Shown: one piece after another, positions 1 to 10,292 of the stretch
Layout of the letters: the number at the start of each line of letters is the position of its first letter
Numbering within the stretch: position 1 is the first letter of the stretch
DNA from: Streptococcus cristatus
GTDB lineage: Bacteria > Bacillota > Bacilli > Lactobacillales > Streptococcaceae
Assembly: GCF_008369405.1 (NCBI RefSeq)
Contig: NZ_VSJJ01000001.1
Location: forward strand, 60,523 to 124,522
Length of the DNA stretch: 64,000 nucleotides
Direction: 5' to 3'
Position numbers and translations under genes: made by a program
Notes under the pieces: generated by a model
What the model saw: the letters and a program-made list of their open reading frames with translations, nothing else
Told to the model about the DNA's origin: nothing
The model's database searches: none

Positions 1-80
1 AGGGCTCTATTCAACTATGCGGAGGTGGGACGACGAAATCGAATTCTAACGAATTACCAATTTCTGTCCCACTCTCTTTT
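1..80 (-). repeat. Dispersed three-hairpin repeat, truncated by window edge
   Basis: Read on the minus strand, this segment matches the first about 80 nt of the repeats at 12171-12357 and 32843-33030: a GTGGGAC...GTCCCAC long hairpin followed by the start of the second hairpin. The rest lies outside the window. It sits just downstream of the minus-strand DUF3042 gene, so it is oriented with that gene, as the other copies are with theirs. Confidence 0.85.
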
Positions 81-95
81 GTAAAATGTGCAGGC

Positions 96-266
96 TTAGT
101 GTGCTACGCGTTTACGGGCTGCTTTCTTACGATTTTCTTCGATGAAAGCTGCTTTTTGTTCTTCTGGTTCGATGACTTTTTTCTTAAAGGCATAGACTGC
201 ACCAGCAAGAGCAGCAACAGTACCTGCTACACCTGTAAGAACGCCTTTTCCAAATCCTTTAGCCAT
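96..266 (-). CDS. DUF3042 family small protein
   Basis: This 56-residue protein begins MAKGFGKGVLTGVAGTVA and ends in a basic tail with ARKRVAH. The N-terminal 25 residues are a glycine/alanine-rich hydrophobic segment that could enter the membrane, followed by a charged helix (KKKVIEPEEQKAAF). This layout is that of the DUF3042 family of Lactobacillales; its function is unknown. An AAAAGGAGAAA ribosome site lies immediately upstream of the ATG on the minus strand. It is the only supported minus-strand gene in the window and diverges from miaA. Confidence 0.85.
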   Translation of the reverse strand: MAKGFGKGVLTGVAGTVAALAGAVYAFKKKVIEPEEQKAAFIEENRKKAARKRVAH

Positions 267-299
267 GTGATTTCTCCTTTTCTGAACTTTTATTATTTA

Positions 300-308
300 T
301 GTTATAAT
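300..308 (+). promoter_or_regulatory. Extended -10 promoter for miaA
   Basis: TGTTATAAT forms an extended -10 (TGn plus perfect TATAAT) about 40 nt before the miaA start. No good -35 is visible, which is acceptable for an extended -10 promoter. It lies in the divergent intergenic region shared with the DUF3042 gene. Confidence 0.6.
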
Positions 309-348
309 TAATAGTAACGAAAAATCAAAATTTTTTCAAGGAAAAACG

Positions 349-1233
349 ATGAAAACCAAGATAATTGTAATAGTGGGGCCGACGGCAGTTGGGAAAACGG
401 CTCTGAGTATCGAAGTAGCCAAGCGCTTCAATGGCCAAATCATCAGCGGTGATAGCCAGCAGGTCTATCGTGGCTTGGATATTGGCACGGCCAAGATTCG
501 TCCTGAAGAGCAAGAGGGCATTCCCCATCATCTGCTGGATGTGCGGGAGGTTGGAGAAAGCTACTCGGCCTATGATTTTGTGACTGAGGCGTCTCAGGCT
601 ATTCGTGAGATTGCAGCTCAAGGACAGCTTCCCATCATTTGCGGTGGCACAGGGCTCTATATCCAGAGCTTGCTCGAGGGCTACCATCTGGGCGGCTCCG
701 TCCCTCATGAGGAGATTCTGGCCTATCGGGCGCAGCTGGATAGTTGGTCAGATGAAGCTTTGTTTGGAAAAATAGCAGAGCTAGGTATCGAGATTCCTCA
801 GCTAAATCGGCGCAGGGCTATGAGGGCGTTAGAGATTGCCCAACTGGGAGGTTCCTTAGAAAACAGCCAGCCAGACTATGAGGCCCTGCTGATTTGCCTA
901 GATGATGAGCGACAACAACTTTATGAGCGAATTAATCAGCGGGTTGATCTGATGCTAGAAGCCGGGCTTTTAGAAGAAGCCCGTTGCCTGTTTGATAAAG
1001 CTCCGACCAGTCAAGCCAGCAAAGGAATCGGCTATAAGGAACTCTTCCCCTACTTTGAAGGCCAGATGAGCCTAGATGAGGCCGTGGACAAGCTCAAACA
1101 GAATACCCGCCGTTTCGCCAAACGGCAACTGACTTGGTTTCGAAATCGGATGGCCGTAACCTTTTATCAGGTGGGAAATCCAGACTACAAAGAGCAGGTT
1201 ATGGAGGACATCAGGAAGTTTTTGGACAAATAG
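349..1233 (+). CDS. miaA: tRNA dimethylallyltransferase MiaA
   Basis: This 294-aa enzyme transfers a dimethylallyl group from DMAPP to the N6 of A37 in tRNAs that read UNN codons. The P-loop GPTAVGKT sits at residues 10-17, followed by the family motif [17 protein letters not shown] at about 34-50 and the later [17 protein letters not shown] tRNA-binding stretch. The length is normal for Gram-positive MiaA. It is the first gene of a tight run with hflX (31-nt gap). A CAAGGA ribosome site supports the start. Confidence 0.97.
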   Translation: MKTKIIVIVGPTAVGKTALSIEVAKRFNGQIISGDSQQVYRGLDIGTAKIRPEEQEGIPHHLLDVREVGESYSAYDFVTEASQAIREIAAQGQLPIICGGTGLYIQSLLEGYHLGGSVPHEEILAYRAQLDSWSDEALFGKIAELGIEIPQLNRRRAMRALEIAQLGGSLENSQPDYEALLICLDDERQQLYERINQRVDLMLEAGLLEEARCLFDKAPTSQASKGIGYKELFPYFEGQMSLDEAVDKLKQNTRRFAKRQLTWFRNRMAVTFYQVGNPDYKEQVMEDIRKFLDK

Positions 1234-1264
1234 CTGGCTGACCAAGTCTTAGTAAGGATATGAA

Positions 1265-2503
1265 ATGATAGAAACAGAGAAAAAAATAGAGCGTGTCTTT
1301 CTGGTCGGTGTGGAACTACCAGATACGGAGAATTTTGACCTATCCATGGAGGAGTTGCAAAGCCTAGCCAAGACGGCAGGGGCAGAGGTCGTCGGCTCCT
1401 ATAGCCAGAAGCGGGAAAAGTATGACAGCAAGACCTTTGTCGGTTCTGGCAAGTTAGAAGAAATCCGGCAGATGGTTGATGCCGAAGAGATTTCGACAGT
1501 TATTGTCAATAACCGTCTGACACCTCGCCAAAATGTCAATCTGGAGGAAAGTTTGGGGGTCAAGGTCATTGACCGGATGCAGCTGATTTTGGATATTTTT
1601 GCCATGAGGGCTAGGAGTCATGAAGGCAAGTTGCAGGTGCATCTGGCCCAGCTCAAGTACCTGCTGCCTCGCTTGGTTGGTCAGGGCATCATGCTCAGCC
1701 GTCAGGCTGGTGGAATTGGCTCCCGCGGGCCTGGTGAAAGCCAGCTGGAGCTCAATCGACGCAGTGTCCGTAATCAGATTCATGATATTGAGCGCCAGCT
1801 CAAGGCGGTTGAGAAAAATCGGGCAACCGTTCGTGAAAAGCGACTGGAATCCAGCATTTTCAAAATCGGGCTCATCGGCTATACTAATGCGGGCAAGTCG
1901 ACTATCATGAACTGCTTGACCAGTAAGAGCCAGTATGAGGCAGACGAGCTTTTTGCGACACTAGATGCCACGACCAAGAACATCAACCTCAGTGGTCAGC
2001 TCAATGTCACGCTGACAGACACAGTTGGCTTCATTCAGGATTTGCCGACGGAGCTGGTATCTAGCTTTAAATCCACTCTGGAAGAGAGCAAAAATGTCGA
2101 TTTGCTGGTTCATGTTATTGACGCTAGCGACCCTCATCATGAGGAACATGAAAAGACCGTCCTCGACATCATGAAAGAGTTGGACATGCTGGATATTCCC
2201 CGGCTGACTCTCTATAACAAAGCGGACAAGGTGGAGAACTTCACCCCGACCTTGACTCCTTATTCTTTGATTTCGGCTAAGGCGGACAATAGCAGAGCTC
2301 TTTTACAGCAAGTCCTGCTAGAGCGGATGAAAGAGCTTTTTTTGCCTTTTACCATCAAGGTAGCACCGGCTAAAGCTTACAAGATTCATGATTTAGAGAA
2401 GGTCGCTATTATCGGGAATCGAGAATACATAGACGACGTCGAAGTCATTTCAGGCTGGATTGCCGAGAAAAATAAATGGAAACTGGAAGAATTTTATGAT
2501 TGA
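1265..2503 (+). CDS. hflX: GTPase HflX
   Basis: HflX is a ribosome-associated GTPase that splits or rescues stalled 70S ribosomes under stress. The 412-aa protein has the N-terminal HflX domain, the glycine-rich linker GGIGSRGPGESQLE, a helical region, then a TrmE-like G domain with G1 GYTNAGKS (about residue 205), G3 DTVGF and G4 NKAD. Length and motif order are normal. Its stop overlaps the next start by 8 nt, and it is co-directional with miaA, a common pairing. Confidence 0.96.
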   Translation: MIETEKKIERVFLVGVELPDTENFDLSMEELQSLAKTAGAEVVGSYSQKREKYDSKTFVGSGKLEEIRQMVDAEEISTVIVNNRLTPRQNVNLEESLGVKVIDRMQLILDIFAMRARSHEGKLQVHLAQLKYLLPRLVGQGIMLSRQAGGIGSRGPGESQLELNRRSVRNQIHDIERQLKAVEKNRATVREKRLESSIFKIGLIGYTNAGKSTIMNCLTSKSQYEADELFATLDATTKNINLSGQLNVTLTDTVGFIQDLPTELVSSFKSTLEESKNVDLLVHVIDASDPHHEEHEKTVLDIMKELDMLDIPRLTLYNKADKVENFTPTLTPYSLISAKADNSRALLQQVLLERMKELFLPFTIKVAPAKAYKIHDLEKVAIIGNREYIDDVEVISGWIAEKNKWKLEEFYD

Positions 2504-3119
2504 TTATATTGACTTGGCCCTGAAATACGGTGGTTTTACTAGCCTAGACAGGGTCTACTTAGAGCAAGTATTGACTGGCCTGACAGAGGAGCAGAAGCGT
2601 AGCTTTATCACTCCGCCACCTAGCGTTATCAATGCTTACTTTGCTGAGCTTTATCAAAAGAAAAGTCCGGAAGCCGCGACAGCCTATTTTTTAGAAATTA
2701 CCCAAGCGCTGGACTTGTGGAATCCGGAGCCTAGCTTTGTAGAAAGTAAACCTTTTGTCCGACTCAATCTTTCTGGTAAGTCCTATGGATTTTGCTACGA
2801 GAGAGAGGAAGTCGGCTTGGTCTTCCCTGAAAAGCCAGAGGCGGTAACAGCTGACCTACTCTTTGAAATCGCTCAAGTCTTTCCCCAGTACTTGGTTTAC
2901 GAAGAAGCTGGGAGAATAAAAATGGTACCTCTCAAAGCTGAGCCTCAAGTCGTGGACAGTCAGGCGTTGACTGCCTTGACCGATTGGCAGCAGCTAGCGG
3001 ATGGTAGCCAGAGAGTTCTGGGCTATAATCAAGACGAAGTTAGTCAGCTGGCTCAGTCCTATGCTGGCAGAAAATACTATCACTTGCAGAATCGCTCTGC
3101 CATGATTTATATCATTTAG
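2496..3119 (+). CDS. Conserved streptococcal hypothetical protein
   Basis: This 207-aa protein has no motif I can assign. I chose the ATG at 2496, which overlaps the hflX stop, over an upstream in-frame start that would run further into hflX. The protein is soluble-looking and acidic, with an N-terminal helical part ([16 protein letters not shown]) and no TM segment or signal peptide. It sits between hflX and rnz, with a 10-nt gap to rnz, implying translational coupling in a tRNA/ribosome-related operon. Its function is unknown. Confidence 0.8.
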   Translation: MIDYIDLALKYGGFTSLDRVYLEQVLTGLTEEQKRSFITPPPSVINAYFAELYQKKSPEAATAYFLEITQALDLWNPEPSFVESKPFVRLNLSGKSYGFCYEREEVGLVFPEKPEAVTADLLFEIAQVFPQYLVYEEAGRIKMVPLKAEPQVVDSQALTALTDWQQLADGSQRVLGYNQDEVSQLAQSYAGRKYYHLQNRSAMIYII

Positions 3120-3129
3120 AAAGAAAAAC

Positions 3130-4059
3130 ATGCAATTACAATTTTTAGGAACCGGAGCCGGTCAGCCCTCCAAGACTCGCAATGTGTCCAGTCTTGTCCT
3201 CAAGCTTTTGGAGGAAATCAATGAAGTCTGGATGTTTGACTGCGGCGAAGGTACCCAGCACCAGATTTTGGAGACGACGATTAAACCGCGCAAAATCAGC
3301 AAGATTTTCATCACGCATCTGCATGGCGACCATATTTTTGGCTTGCCGGGCTTTCTATCCAGTCGCTCCTTTCAGGCTAATGAAGAGCAGACAGACCTAG
3401 AGATTTTTGGTCCCAAAGGTATTAAGAATTTTGTCCTGTCTAGCCTGCGAGTGTCAGGTTCTCGTCTGCCTTATCGGATTGATTTTCATGAGTTTGATGA
3501 AAATAGTCTGGGTAAGATTTTAGAAACGGACAAGTTCACTGTTTATGCAGATAAGCTAGACCACACGATTTTCTGCGTCGGTTATCGGGTCATGCAGAAA
3601 GATTTGGAAGGAACGCTGGATGCGGATAAGCTAAGAGAGGCAGGCGTACCTTTTGGTCCCCTCTTTGGTAAGGTCAAGAACGGTCAGGATATCGTACTAG
3701 ATGATGGAACCAAAATCAGTGCAGCCGACTATATATCAGCCCCTCGTCCAGGTAAGACCATTACCATTTTGGGGGACACCAGAAAGACTGATTCAAGTGT
3801 TCGCTTGGCTGTGGCTGCGGATGTGCTGGTTCATGAAGCGACCTATGGTAAGGGAGATGAAAAAATGGCTCGCAAGCATGGCCATTCGACCAATATGCAG
3901 GCCGCAGAAGTAGCCAAAGAAGCCGGAGCCAAGCGCCTCCTCCTCAATCATGTCAGCGCGCGTTTCTTATCGAAAGACATTAGCCAAATGCGTCGCGATG
4001 CCAGCGCTGTCTTTGACAATGTCCATGTGGTCAAGGATTTGGAAGAAGTTGAGTTATAG
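3130..4059 (+). CDS. rnz: Ribonuclease Z
   Basis: RNase Z is the endonuclease that removes the 3' trailer of tRNA precursors. The 309-aa protein has the metallo-beta-lactamase zinc motif HLHGDH at residues 63-68, an N-terminal [14 protein letters not shown], the GDTRK aspartate motif near residue 215, and later HGHST and LNHVSAR histidines. Together these make the two-zinc site of the ElaC/RNase Z family. The length is normal. It lies in the same run as miaA and hflX. Confidence 0.97.
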   Translation: MQLQFLGTGAGQPSKTRNVSSLVLKLLEEINEVWMFDCGEGTQHQILETTIKPRKISKIFITHLHGDHIFGLPGFLSSRSFQANEEQTDLEIFGPKGIKNFVLSSLRVSGSRLPYRIDFHEFDENSLGKILETDKFTVYADKLDHTIFCVGYRVMQKDLEGTLDADKLREAGVPFGPLFGKVKNGQDIVLDDGTKISAADYISAPRPGKTITILGDTRKTDSSVRLAVAADVLVHEATYGKGDEKMARKHGHSTNMQAAEVAKEAGAKRLLLNHVSARFLSKDISQMRRDASAVFDNVHVVKDLEEVEL

Positions 4060-4098
4060 TTTTCCAATTTAGGACAGTTTTGTTGAGAGGAAAATAAG

Positions 4099-4590
4099 AT
4101 GGCAGTTGAAAATCGTTTATTCGATAAAGCTGATTGGTATTTTGAGGATGCATTAACCAACTATCTTTACAGCTACCAATTACAAAATGAGGAATTGACA
4201 AAAGATGATTACCGAGAGATTCATCGTTGGGCTGCGAATCATATTGGTTTTTTCGTTACTTGGCTCATCCAGCATGATGCAAAGGAAATGATGACTCTTG
4301 ATGAAGAAACATCATTCCAGAGTGTCAAAGACGAGCAAAGTTTGGGTGTGGATTATGTTCTAGACTGGTGTGATGGCAAATTGGGCACAATGGATGTCAA
4401 AAGGGATTTTCAGGCTTTTGTGAACGACTATTATGAACATCAGTACATGAAGGATTATTCTGAATTTGTAGTCAATGACTTATACGACCTACCTTTGGAA
4501 TTTTTAGGTAGCTGGGAGGATTATCATCTTTTTGCTCCGGTCATTGATCAAGCTTATGCTGACTATTTAGCTGGGAAAAGATTTCATTAA
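4099..4590 (+). CDS. Uncharacterised soluble protein
   Basis: This 163-aa acidic protein is rich in aromatics. It has a central HIGFFVTWLIQHDAKEM segment and a C-terminal LGSWEDYHLFAPVIDQAYADYL. From memory this resembles the DUF7832-type family sometimes seen beside toxin systems, but I could not verify that. No signal peptide or TM segment is visible. An AGAGGAAAATAAG ribosome site precedes the ATG. It lies between rnz and an SDR gene with short gaps. Confidence 0.75.
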   Translation: MAVENRLFDKADWYFEDALTNYLYSYQLQNEELTKDDYREIHRWAANHIGFFVTWLIQHDAKEMMTLDEETSFQSVKDEQSLGVDYVLDWCDGKLGTMDVKRDFQAFVNDYYEHQYMKDYSEFVVNDLYDLPLEFLGSWEDYHLFAPVIDQAYADYLAGKRFH

Positions 4591-4614
4591 ATTAACAACA
4601 CGAAAGGCAGAACA

Positions 4615-5370
4615 ATGCGTACCATCATCATCACAGGAGCTAGCGGTGGACTTGCTCAGGAAATGGTTCAGCTCTTGCCCCATGACCGACTGATTTTGGT
4701 TGGTCGTAGCAAGGCCAAGCTGGAAAAACTATATGGAGAAAGGGAAAACCTTGACCTAGTGGAGCTAGATATCACAGATAGCTCAGCTTTGGAAAGATTT
4801 GCTGAGCGGATTGACAACCAATACGGCCAAGTCGATGTCCTAGTTAATAACGCTGGCTATGGGATTTTTGAAGAATTTGACAAAATCAGCTCAAGCGATA
4901 TCGAGGCCATGTTTGAAGTCAATACCTTTGCCCTGATGAACCTGTCCCGCATCTTTGGAGCTCGCATGAAGCGGGCAGGCCGAGGCCATATCGTTAATAT
5001 CGTTAGTATGGCCGGCCTCATTGCCAGTAGCAAGTCCAGTCTTTACTCAGCGACTAAGTTTGCTGCTATTGGTTTTTCCAACGCCCTGCGTTTAGAACTC
5101 CTGCCTTTTGGGGTCTATGTCACAACGGTGAACTCAGGTCCTATCAAAACTGCCTTTTTCGATCAGGCAGATCCTGACGGTTCCTATGTAAAAGCAGTGG
5201 ATAAGTATATCTTGGAGCCTGACTTTGTAGCAGGAAAAATCGTCAGCTCCTTTGGCAAAAAGAAGCGGGAAATCAACCTGCCTGGCATTCTCAATCTAGC
5301 CCACAAGCTTTATACCCTTTTTCCAAGAATGGCCGACAAGATGGCAGCCAATATGTTTAACTACAAGTGA
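4615..5370 (+). CDS. Short-chain dehydrogenase/reductase (SDR)
   Basis: This 251-aa classical SDR is an NAD(P)-dependent oxidoreductase of unknown substrate. The N-terminal cofactor motif TGASGGLAQ (residues 6-14), NNAGYG at about 80-85, a catalytic serine in the IVSMAGL region and YSATK (Tyr-x3-Lys) at about 144-148 are all present. The GGLAQ variant lacks the usual third glycine of TGxxxGxG. It sits 6 nt before a methyltransferase gene, so the two are probably cotranscribed. Confidence 0.9.
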   Translation: MRTIIITGASGGLAQEMVQLLPHDRLILVGRSKAKLEKLYGERENLDLVELDITDSSALERFAERIDNQYGQVDVLVNNAGYGIFEEFDKISSSDIEAMFEVNTFALMNLSRIFGARMKRAGRGHIVNIVSMAGLIASSKSSLYSATKFAAIGFSNALRLELLPFGVYVTTVNSGPIKTAFFDQADPDGSYVKAVDKYILEPDFVAGKIVSSFGKKKREINLPGILNLAHKLYTLFPRMADKMAANMFNYK

Positions 5371-5376
5371 GGTTTT

Positions 5377-6087
5377 ATGACAGCTAATCTACAAGCCTAC
5401 AAAGCTCATCTGCAGGCACCTTGGGGCAAGCTTCAGTATGATATTATTTTTGCTTTTCTTGAGTCACTTAAGGGCCAGAAAATTCTTGATTTCGGCAGTG
5501 GTTTTGGGATTGTGGCTGATTTTCTAGCGGAAAAGAACCAAGTGACCGCCATCGAGCCGAGCTCAGAAATGATTGCCGAGCGCAAGCAGGACTTTTCCTA
5601 TGAGCAATTGCAAGGCAGCTTGGACCTTCTGCAAAATCTGCCTGACCAGTCTTTCGATGTCATCGTCTGTCATAATGTCTTAGAGTATGTATCTGACCCT
5701 GCTCTTTATTTAGCAGAATTTTCTCGCCTCTTAAAAAAGGACGGCAAAATTTCTCTGGTTAAGCACCACGAGGTTGGGCGCATTATGCATACGGTGGTTT
5801 TTGAAAATGCCCCAGAAAAAGCCCAGCAGCTTTTAGCGGGTCAGAAATATCAAACCCACAGCATGGGAGCTGTTAAGGTTTATCAGATTTCGGAAGTGAT
5901 TTCAGGTCTGCCATTAGAAGTTGAGGATTATCAGGGAGTACGGATTTTTTACGGGCTGCAAACCAATGACTACAAAACGGCCCCTGACTGGGCTGAAAAG
6001 ATGCTTGAGATGGAGCTGGCTGTCTGCAACAAATCACCTTATCGGGACATCGCCGCCTTTCAGCATGTTTGGCTGAGCAAGCACTAA
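5377..6087 (+). CDS. Class I SAM-dependent methyltransferase
   Basis: This 236-aa protein has motif I ILDFGSGFGIVADFLA (about residues 35-50), the acidic AIEPS loop that binds the ribose, and the motif IV region VIVCHNVLEYV. The fold and motifs are those of UbiE/CmoA-like class I methyltransferases; the substrate cannot be read from sequence. It follows the SDR gene after 6 nt and precedes a membrane acyltransferase gene. Confidence 0.88.
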   Translation: MTANLQAYKAHLQAPWGKLQYDIIFAFLESLKGQKILDFGSGFGIVADFLAEKNQVTAIEPSSEMIAERKQDFSYEQLQGSLDLLQNLPDQSFDVIVCHNVLEYVSDPALYLAEFSRLLKKDGKISLVKHHEVGRIMHTVVFENAPEKAQQLLAGQKYQTHSMGAVKVYQISEVISGLPLEVEDYQGVRIFYGLQTNDYKTAPDWAEKMLEMELAVCNKSPYRDIAAFQHVWLSKH

Positions 6088-6127
6088 ATCTATTTATTAA
6101 GCACAATCTTCCTAGGGAGAACTATTT

Positions 6128-7180
6128 ATGGCAGAAAGAAATGTCAGAGAGCCTGAGCAGCCGATCAACTACGCCATGCTCAGTTTATTTCAGTATCTGG
6201 CTTCAATTTTGGTAATTCTGGTTCACTGCCAGAGGCTTTTTGAGAATGAAGTCCTACATTTCACTCAGAAAAGTATGTTTGGCCGCATGGCGGTCCCTTT
6301 CTTTTTAATTTCTTCAGCTTTTATACTTAAATCCAGCTTGGCTAAGAAGAAGGAAATGAAGGTCTACATTAAGCGGGTTTTGAAGCAGTATCTTTTGTGG
6401 AGCGGGATTTATGTCCCTTATGCCTTGGCCTATTTTTGGACCTTGCCACTTCCTAAACATTATGCTCCATTAGCCTTATTGGCTGGGCTTTTGTATATCG
6501 GTTTATGCTATCAGCTTTGGTATATTCCTGCCTTTCTCTTGGGACTTTTACTTGTTCACTATTTTTATAGAAAATGGGGTGCTAGAAAGACGGGGGTATT
6601 TTTACTCCTGCTTTATGTAATGGGCTCGATCGAGACATACTACGCTTATTTCTCAAATAGCTGGCTTACCCAGTCATTTGATGCCTATGCTAAAGTTTTC
6701 TTCACCACCCGAAATGGCCTTTTCTATACTCCCATTTTTGTTTACTTGGGCTATCTCCTTTATGATTATCGGCATTTCAGCCTTTTTAGGGACAATGTTG
6801 GGAAAAAGCTATTCTTGACCAGTCTTCTTTTGCTGCTAGATGGGTGGATTGTTTTTGTTCACCAAGGGATTGACAAGAATTTCTTTTTGGCTTTGCCTCT
6901 CTTTGCTTTATTTCTGGTGAATTGGGTTTTACGTACAAGGATTGGTCAAAAATGGCATCTTTATCACCTTAAAGAATTGAGCGTTTTATACTTCTTTTTG
7001 CATCCAATTTTTATAGAATCCTCTTTCTATCTGCTCCAGAAGACCGATTTTGCTAAATGGCAGCAGGGAAGGATTGTCTTTTTGCTAACCTTGCTCTTAA
7101 CTCATCTAAGTGCAGAAGTCATTTTATTGGCTCGGAAGCGCTTGTTCTTGAAGCAAAGACTTACAAAGGGAATAGGATGA
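6128..7180 (+). CDS. Acyltransferase family 3 membrane protein
   Basis: This 350-aa protein has about ten hydrophobic segments and an N-terminal signature with HCQRLFENE followed by a MAVPFFLISSAF helix. That is the pattern of OafA/WecH-type acyltransferases, which O-acetylate cell-surface sugars. The histidine in the first helix (LVIHCQR-like context, VILVHCQ) fits the usual catalytic position. The acceptor is unknown. The stop codon overlaps an ATG that opens a 16-codon reading frame (see findings). Confidence 0.8.
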   Translation: MAERNVREPEQPINYAMLSLFQYLASILVILVHCQRLFENEVLHFTQKSMFGRMAVPFFLISSAFILKSSLAKKKEMKVYIKRVLKQYLLWSGIYVPYALAYFWTLPLPKHYAPLALLAGLLYIGLCYQLWYIPAFLLGLLLVHYFYRKWGARKTGVFLLLLYVMGSIETYYAYFSNSWLTQSFDAYAKVFFTTRNGLFYTPIFVYLGYLLYDYRHFSLFRDNVGKKLFLTSLLLLLDGWIVFVHQGIDKNFFLALPLFALFLVNWVLRTRIGQKWHLYHLKELSVLYFFLHPIFIESSFYLLQKTDFAKWQQGRIVFLLTLLLTHLSAEVILLARKRLFLKQRLTKGIG

Positions 7181-7301
7181 CGAAAAAAAAGCTAGTGAGT
7201 CAGATATGGCGATTGGGGAAATCCTAGCTGGTAAGAGAAAATCCAGCAAAATTGTCCTTGCTCAGATTTTAATCCAGTGAGGAAGTAAGACATAAAGTGA
7301 T

Positions 7302-7350
7302 AGAACAGAAGAAATATTCCGTGCCTTTTTCTTCTGTTCTGTCGCTTTTT
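7302..7350 (+). terminator. Rho-independent terminator upstream of recJ
   Basis: AGAACAGAAGAA (7302-7313) pairs perfectly with TTCTTCTGTTCT (7329-7340) over 12 bp, followed after GTCGC by a T run. It ends the acyltransferase transcript and isolates recJ. Confidence 0.8.
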
Positions 7351-7400
7351 CATGTTATAATATTCAGACAAGATTGAACGGAGAAAGTGTTTCACTTATC

Positions 7401-9620
7401 ATGATTAGCTCAAAATACGACTGGCAGTTTGCCACTAATTTTACAGACGAAAAATTTTTAAAAAAGGCTAAGAAAGCTGGATTAGAACCCGCAGCTGCCA
7501 GTCTTCTTTACCAAAGAGGTGTGCAGACTGAAGAGGCTTTACAGGAATTTTTGGAGCCTAGTTTAGACCAGCTTCACGACCCTTATGACCTTCATGATAT
7601 GAAGCGGGCAGTGGAGCGCATTCGCGCAGCGATTGAGAATTACGAACAGATTTTGATCTATGGCGATTATGATGCTGATGGGATGACCTCAGCATCGATT
7701 GTCAAGGAGGCCTTGGAGCAGCTGGGGGCTGAGTGTCAGGTCTATCTGCCCAATCGCTTTACGGATGGCTATGGTCCTAATAGCAGTGTTTACAAATATT
7801 TTATTGAAAATCAGGGTATTTCACTCATTATTACAGTGGATAATGGAGTGGCTGGACTTGAAGCTATCGAGCTGGCCCAGTCTCTGGGCGTGGATGTCAT
7901 CGTGACGGATCACCACTCCATGCCCGAGGAGCTGCCAAATGCCTATGCGATTGTCCATCCGGAACATAGCGGAGCGGATTACCCTTTCAAACATCTGGCT
8001 GGCTGTGGGGTGGCTTTTAAGCTGGCAACAGCCTTGTTGGAAGAAGTCCAAGTCGAACTGTTGGACTTAGTTGCCATTGGCACTATTGCAGATATGGTCA
8101 GTCTGACGGGGGAAAATCGGATCTTAGTCAAATATGGTCTTTCAGTTCTCAAAAATACCCAGCGGGTAGGACTTCAGGAACTTTTCAAAATTGCAGGCAT
8201 TCAAACTGATGAACTGGATGAAGAAACGGTTGGCTTCCAACTTGCCCCTAGACTCAATGCCTTGGGACGGCTGGATGATCCCAATCCAGCTATTGAGCTT
8301 TTGACAGGCTTTGACGACGAAGAAGCTCGTGAGATTGCTCTCATGGTTAACCAGAAAAATGACGAGCGCAAGGAAATCGTCCAGCAGATTTATGAAGAAG
8401 CAAAAAGTATGCTGGACGCTAAGAGACCAGTTCAGGTGTTGGCCAAGGAAGGCTGGAATCCCGGTGTGCTAGGGATTGTCGCTGGGCGCTTGCTGGAAGA
8501 GCTGCATCAGCCAGTCATAGTGCTTAATATCGAGGATGGAATCGCTAAGGGCAGCGCCCGCAGTATTGAAGCGGTCAATATTTTTGAGGCCTTGGACAGC
8601 CACCGTGACCTCTTTCTAGCCTTTGGTGGCCATGCTGGAGCGGCTGGAATGACTCTTGAAGCAGACAAGCTGGCGGAGCTTGCAGATATTTTGACAGAGT
8701 ATATCTTAGAAAATGATTTGGATTTAACTGGCAAAACAGCTCTGTATTTAGATGAGGAGCTACACCTGCCAGAACTAACCCTCGATACACTCAAAAGCTT
8801 CGAAAAACTGGCTCCTTTTGGTATGAACAATAAGAAGCCACTTTTTTACCTTAAGGATTTTAAAGTGGACAATGCACGGACTATGGGGGCTGGCAATAGC
8901 CATCTCAAGCTGAAAATTTCTCAGGAAGACGCATCTTTTGAAGTAGTTGCCTTTGGGCAAGGAAGCCTGGCGACAGAGTTTGCCCAGACCAAGAATCTAG
9001 AGCTGGCCGTCAGCCTCTCTGTCAATAAATGGAATGGACAGACCAGTCTCCAGCTCATGCTGGTAGATGCCCGTGTGGACGGCGTTCAGCTTTTCAATAT
9101 CCGAGGAAAAAATGCGACACTACCTGACAAAGTTCCTGTCTTGCGTTTCACAGAGGAATTGCCAGATTTGACAAATTGCAGAGCAGTTGTAGTTTATGAC
9201 CTGCCTGATGATTTGCAGGTCTTGAAGAAGATTCTTCAGTCTCAGGATTTCGAAGCTATTTACTTTAAAAATGAGATTGCCAAGCCATACTATCTGACCG
9301 GTTATGGTACTCGTGAGCAATTTGCTAAACTTTACAAGACCATCTATCAGTTCCCTGAGTTTGACGTTCGCTATAAACTTAAAGAGTTGGCAGCCTATCT
9401 GAAAATCGACCCGATTCTCTTGGTCAAAATGATTCAGATTTTTGAAGAGCTGGGCTTTGTCAGCATCACCGAAGGCGTCATGACGGTCAATAAGGAAGCA
9501 GAAAAGAAAGAAATTGATAGCAGTCTTATTTATCAAGATCTCAAGCGACTAGTCAAGGAGCAGGAACTCATGGCTCTGGGCACTGTGCAGGAGATTTACG
9601 ACTATCTCATGGATTGCTAG
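7401..9620 (+). CDS. recJ: Single-stranded-DNA exonuclease RecJ
   Basis: RecJ is a 5'-3' single-strand DNA exonuclease of recombination and mismatch repair. The 739-aa protein has the DHH-family metal motifs [17 protein letters not shown] (the DHH motif) and the DHHA1 glycine motif [10 protein letters not shown], plus the C-terminal OB fold and extra domain typical of Firmicutes. I chose the ATG at 7401, preceded by GGAGAAAG, over an in-frame TTG at 7374. Confidence 0.96.
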   Translation: MISSKYDWQFATNFTDEKFLKKAKKAGLEPAAASLLYQRGVQTEEALQEFLEPSLDQLHDPYDLHDMKRAVERIRAAIENYEQILIYGDYDADGMTSASIVKEALEQLGAECQVYLPNRFTDGYGPNSSVYKYFIENQGISLIITVDNGVAGLEAIELAQSLGVDVIVTDHHSMPEELPNAYAIVHPEHSGADYPFKHLAGCGVAFKLATALLEEVQVELLDLVAIGTIADMVSLTGENRILVKYGLSVLKNTQRVGLQELFKIAGIQTDELDEETVGFQLAPRLNALGRLDDPNPAIELLTGFDDEEAREIALMVNQKNDERKEIVQQIYEEAKSMLDAKRPVQVLAKEGWNPGVLGIVAGRLLEELHQPVIVLNIEDGIAKGSARSIEAVNIFEALDSHRDLFLAFGGHAGAAGMTLEADKLAELADILTEYILENDLDLTGKTALYLDEELHLPELTLDTLKSFEKLAPFGMNNKKPLFYLKDFKVDNARTMGAGNSHLKLKISQEDASFEVVAFGQGSLATEFAQTKNLELAVSLSVNKWNGQTSLQLMLVDARVDGVQLFNIRGKNATLPDKVPVLRFTEELPDLTNCRAVVVYDLPDDLQVLKKILQSQDFEAIYFKNEIAKPYYLTGYGTREQFAKLYKTIYQFPEFDVRYKLKELAAYLKIDPILLVKMIQIFEELGFVSITEGVMTVNKEAEKKEIDSSLIYQDLKRLVKEQELMALGTVQEIYDYLMDC

Positions 9621-9699
9621 GTGCAAGGCCTCCTTGTTTTACAAATCTTTCATATCTAAAAATATTTGAAAGTCTGCTAGAGCCTTTTTGGATAAAACA

Positions 9700-9708
9700 T
9701 GGTATAAT
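9700..9708 (+). promoter_or_regulatory. Extended -10 promoter for apt
   Basis: TGGTATAAT gives an extended -10 about 34 nt before the apt start and directly downstream of recJ. The -35 is weak. It would let apt be transcribed separately from recJ. Confidence 0.6.
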
Positions 9709-9742
9709 AGAGAGTAAAAAATTTTTTGAAAGAAAGAACATT

Positions 9743-10255
9743 ATGAATTTAAAAGATTATATTGCAACTATTGAAAACTACCCAACGGAAGGTATTCTCT
9801 TCCGCGATATTAGCCCTTTGATGGCTGATGGCAATGCCTATAGCTACGCTGTACGTGAAATTGTACAGTATGCGACTGACAAGCAAATCGACATGATTGT
9901 TGGTCCAGAAGCGCGTGGCTTTATCGTAGGTTGTCCAGTTGCCTTTGAATTAGGAGTTGGTTTTGCTCCTGTTCGTAAGCCAGGCAAACTTCCACGTGAA
10001 GTTATCTCAGCAGACTATGAAAAAGAGTACGGTGTAGATACTCTGACTATGCATGCGGATGCAATCAAACCTGGTCAACGCGTTCTGATTGTCGATGACC
10101 TTCTTGCAACTGGTGGAACTGTTAAGGCGACCATTGAGATGATTGAGCGTCTTGGTGGCGTAGTGGCTGGTTGTGCCTTCCTCATCGAGCTGGATGAGCT
10201 CAAAGGTCGCGAAGCAATTGGCAATTATGACTACAAAGTATTGATGCACTACTAA
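9743..10255 (+). CDS. apt: Adenine phosphoribosyltransferase
   Basis: Apt salvages adenine to AMP using PRPP. The 170-aa protein has the PRPP-binding motif [13 protein letters not shown] and the adenine-side motif PEARGF, and the length matches the family. I chose the ATG at 9743 ([14 protein letters not shown]), preceded by GAAAGAAAG, over an in-frame extension that would start inside recJ. Codon use is that of a well-expressed gene. Confidence 0.97.
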   Translation: MNLKDYIATIENYPTEGILFRDISPLMADGNAYSYAVREIVQYATDKQIDMIVGPEARGFIVGCPVAFELGVGFAPVRKPGKLPREVISADYEKEYGVDTLTMHADAIKPGQRVLIVDDLLATGGTVKATIEMIERLGGVVAGCAFLIELDELKGREAIGNYDYKVLMHY

Positions 10256-10258
10256 AGA

Positions 10259-10275
10259 TATAGCTTATTACTATA
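10259..10275 (+). promoter_or_regulatory. MET-box-like palindrome (upstream copy)
   Basis: TATAGCTTATTACTATA has perfect TATAG/CTATA arms and matches 13 of 17 positions of the predicted streptococcal methionine operator TATAGTTTSAAACTATA (MtaR/MetR-type LysR site, recalled from comparative-genomics work). It lies 18 nt before a second copy, and the arms extend outward to an 8-bp perfect inverted repeat at 10256-10278. Confidence 0.5.
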
Positions 10276-10292
10276 TCTAGTTAGAGAAAAAG

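Noticed and set aside
99..311. Plus-strand frame of 70 codons at the left edge
   Set aside because: It is antisense to the DUF3042 gene at 96-266, which has a ribosome site and family-like sequence.
9120..9536. Long antisense frame within recJ
   Set aside because: It is antisense to conserved recJ codons, with no start signal or family-like sequence.
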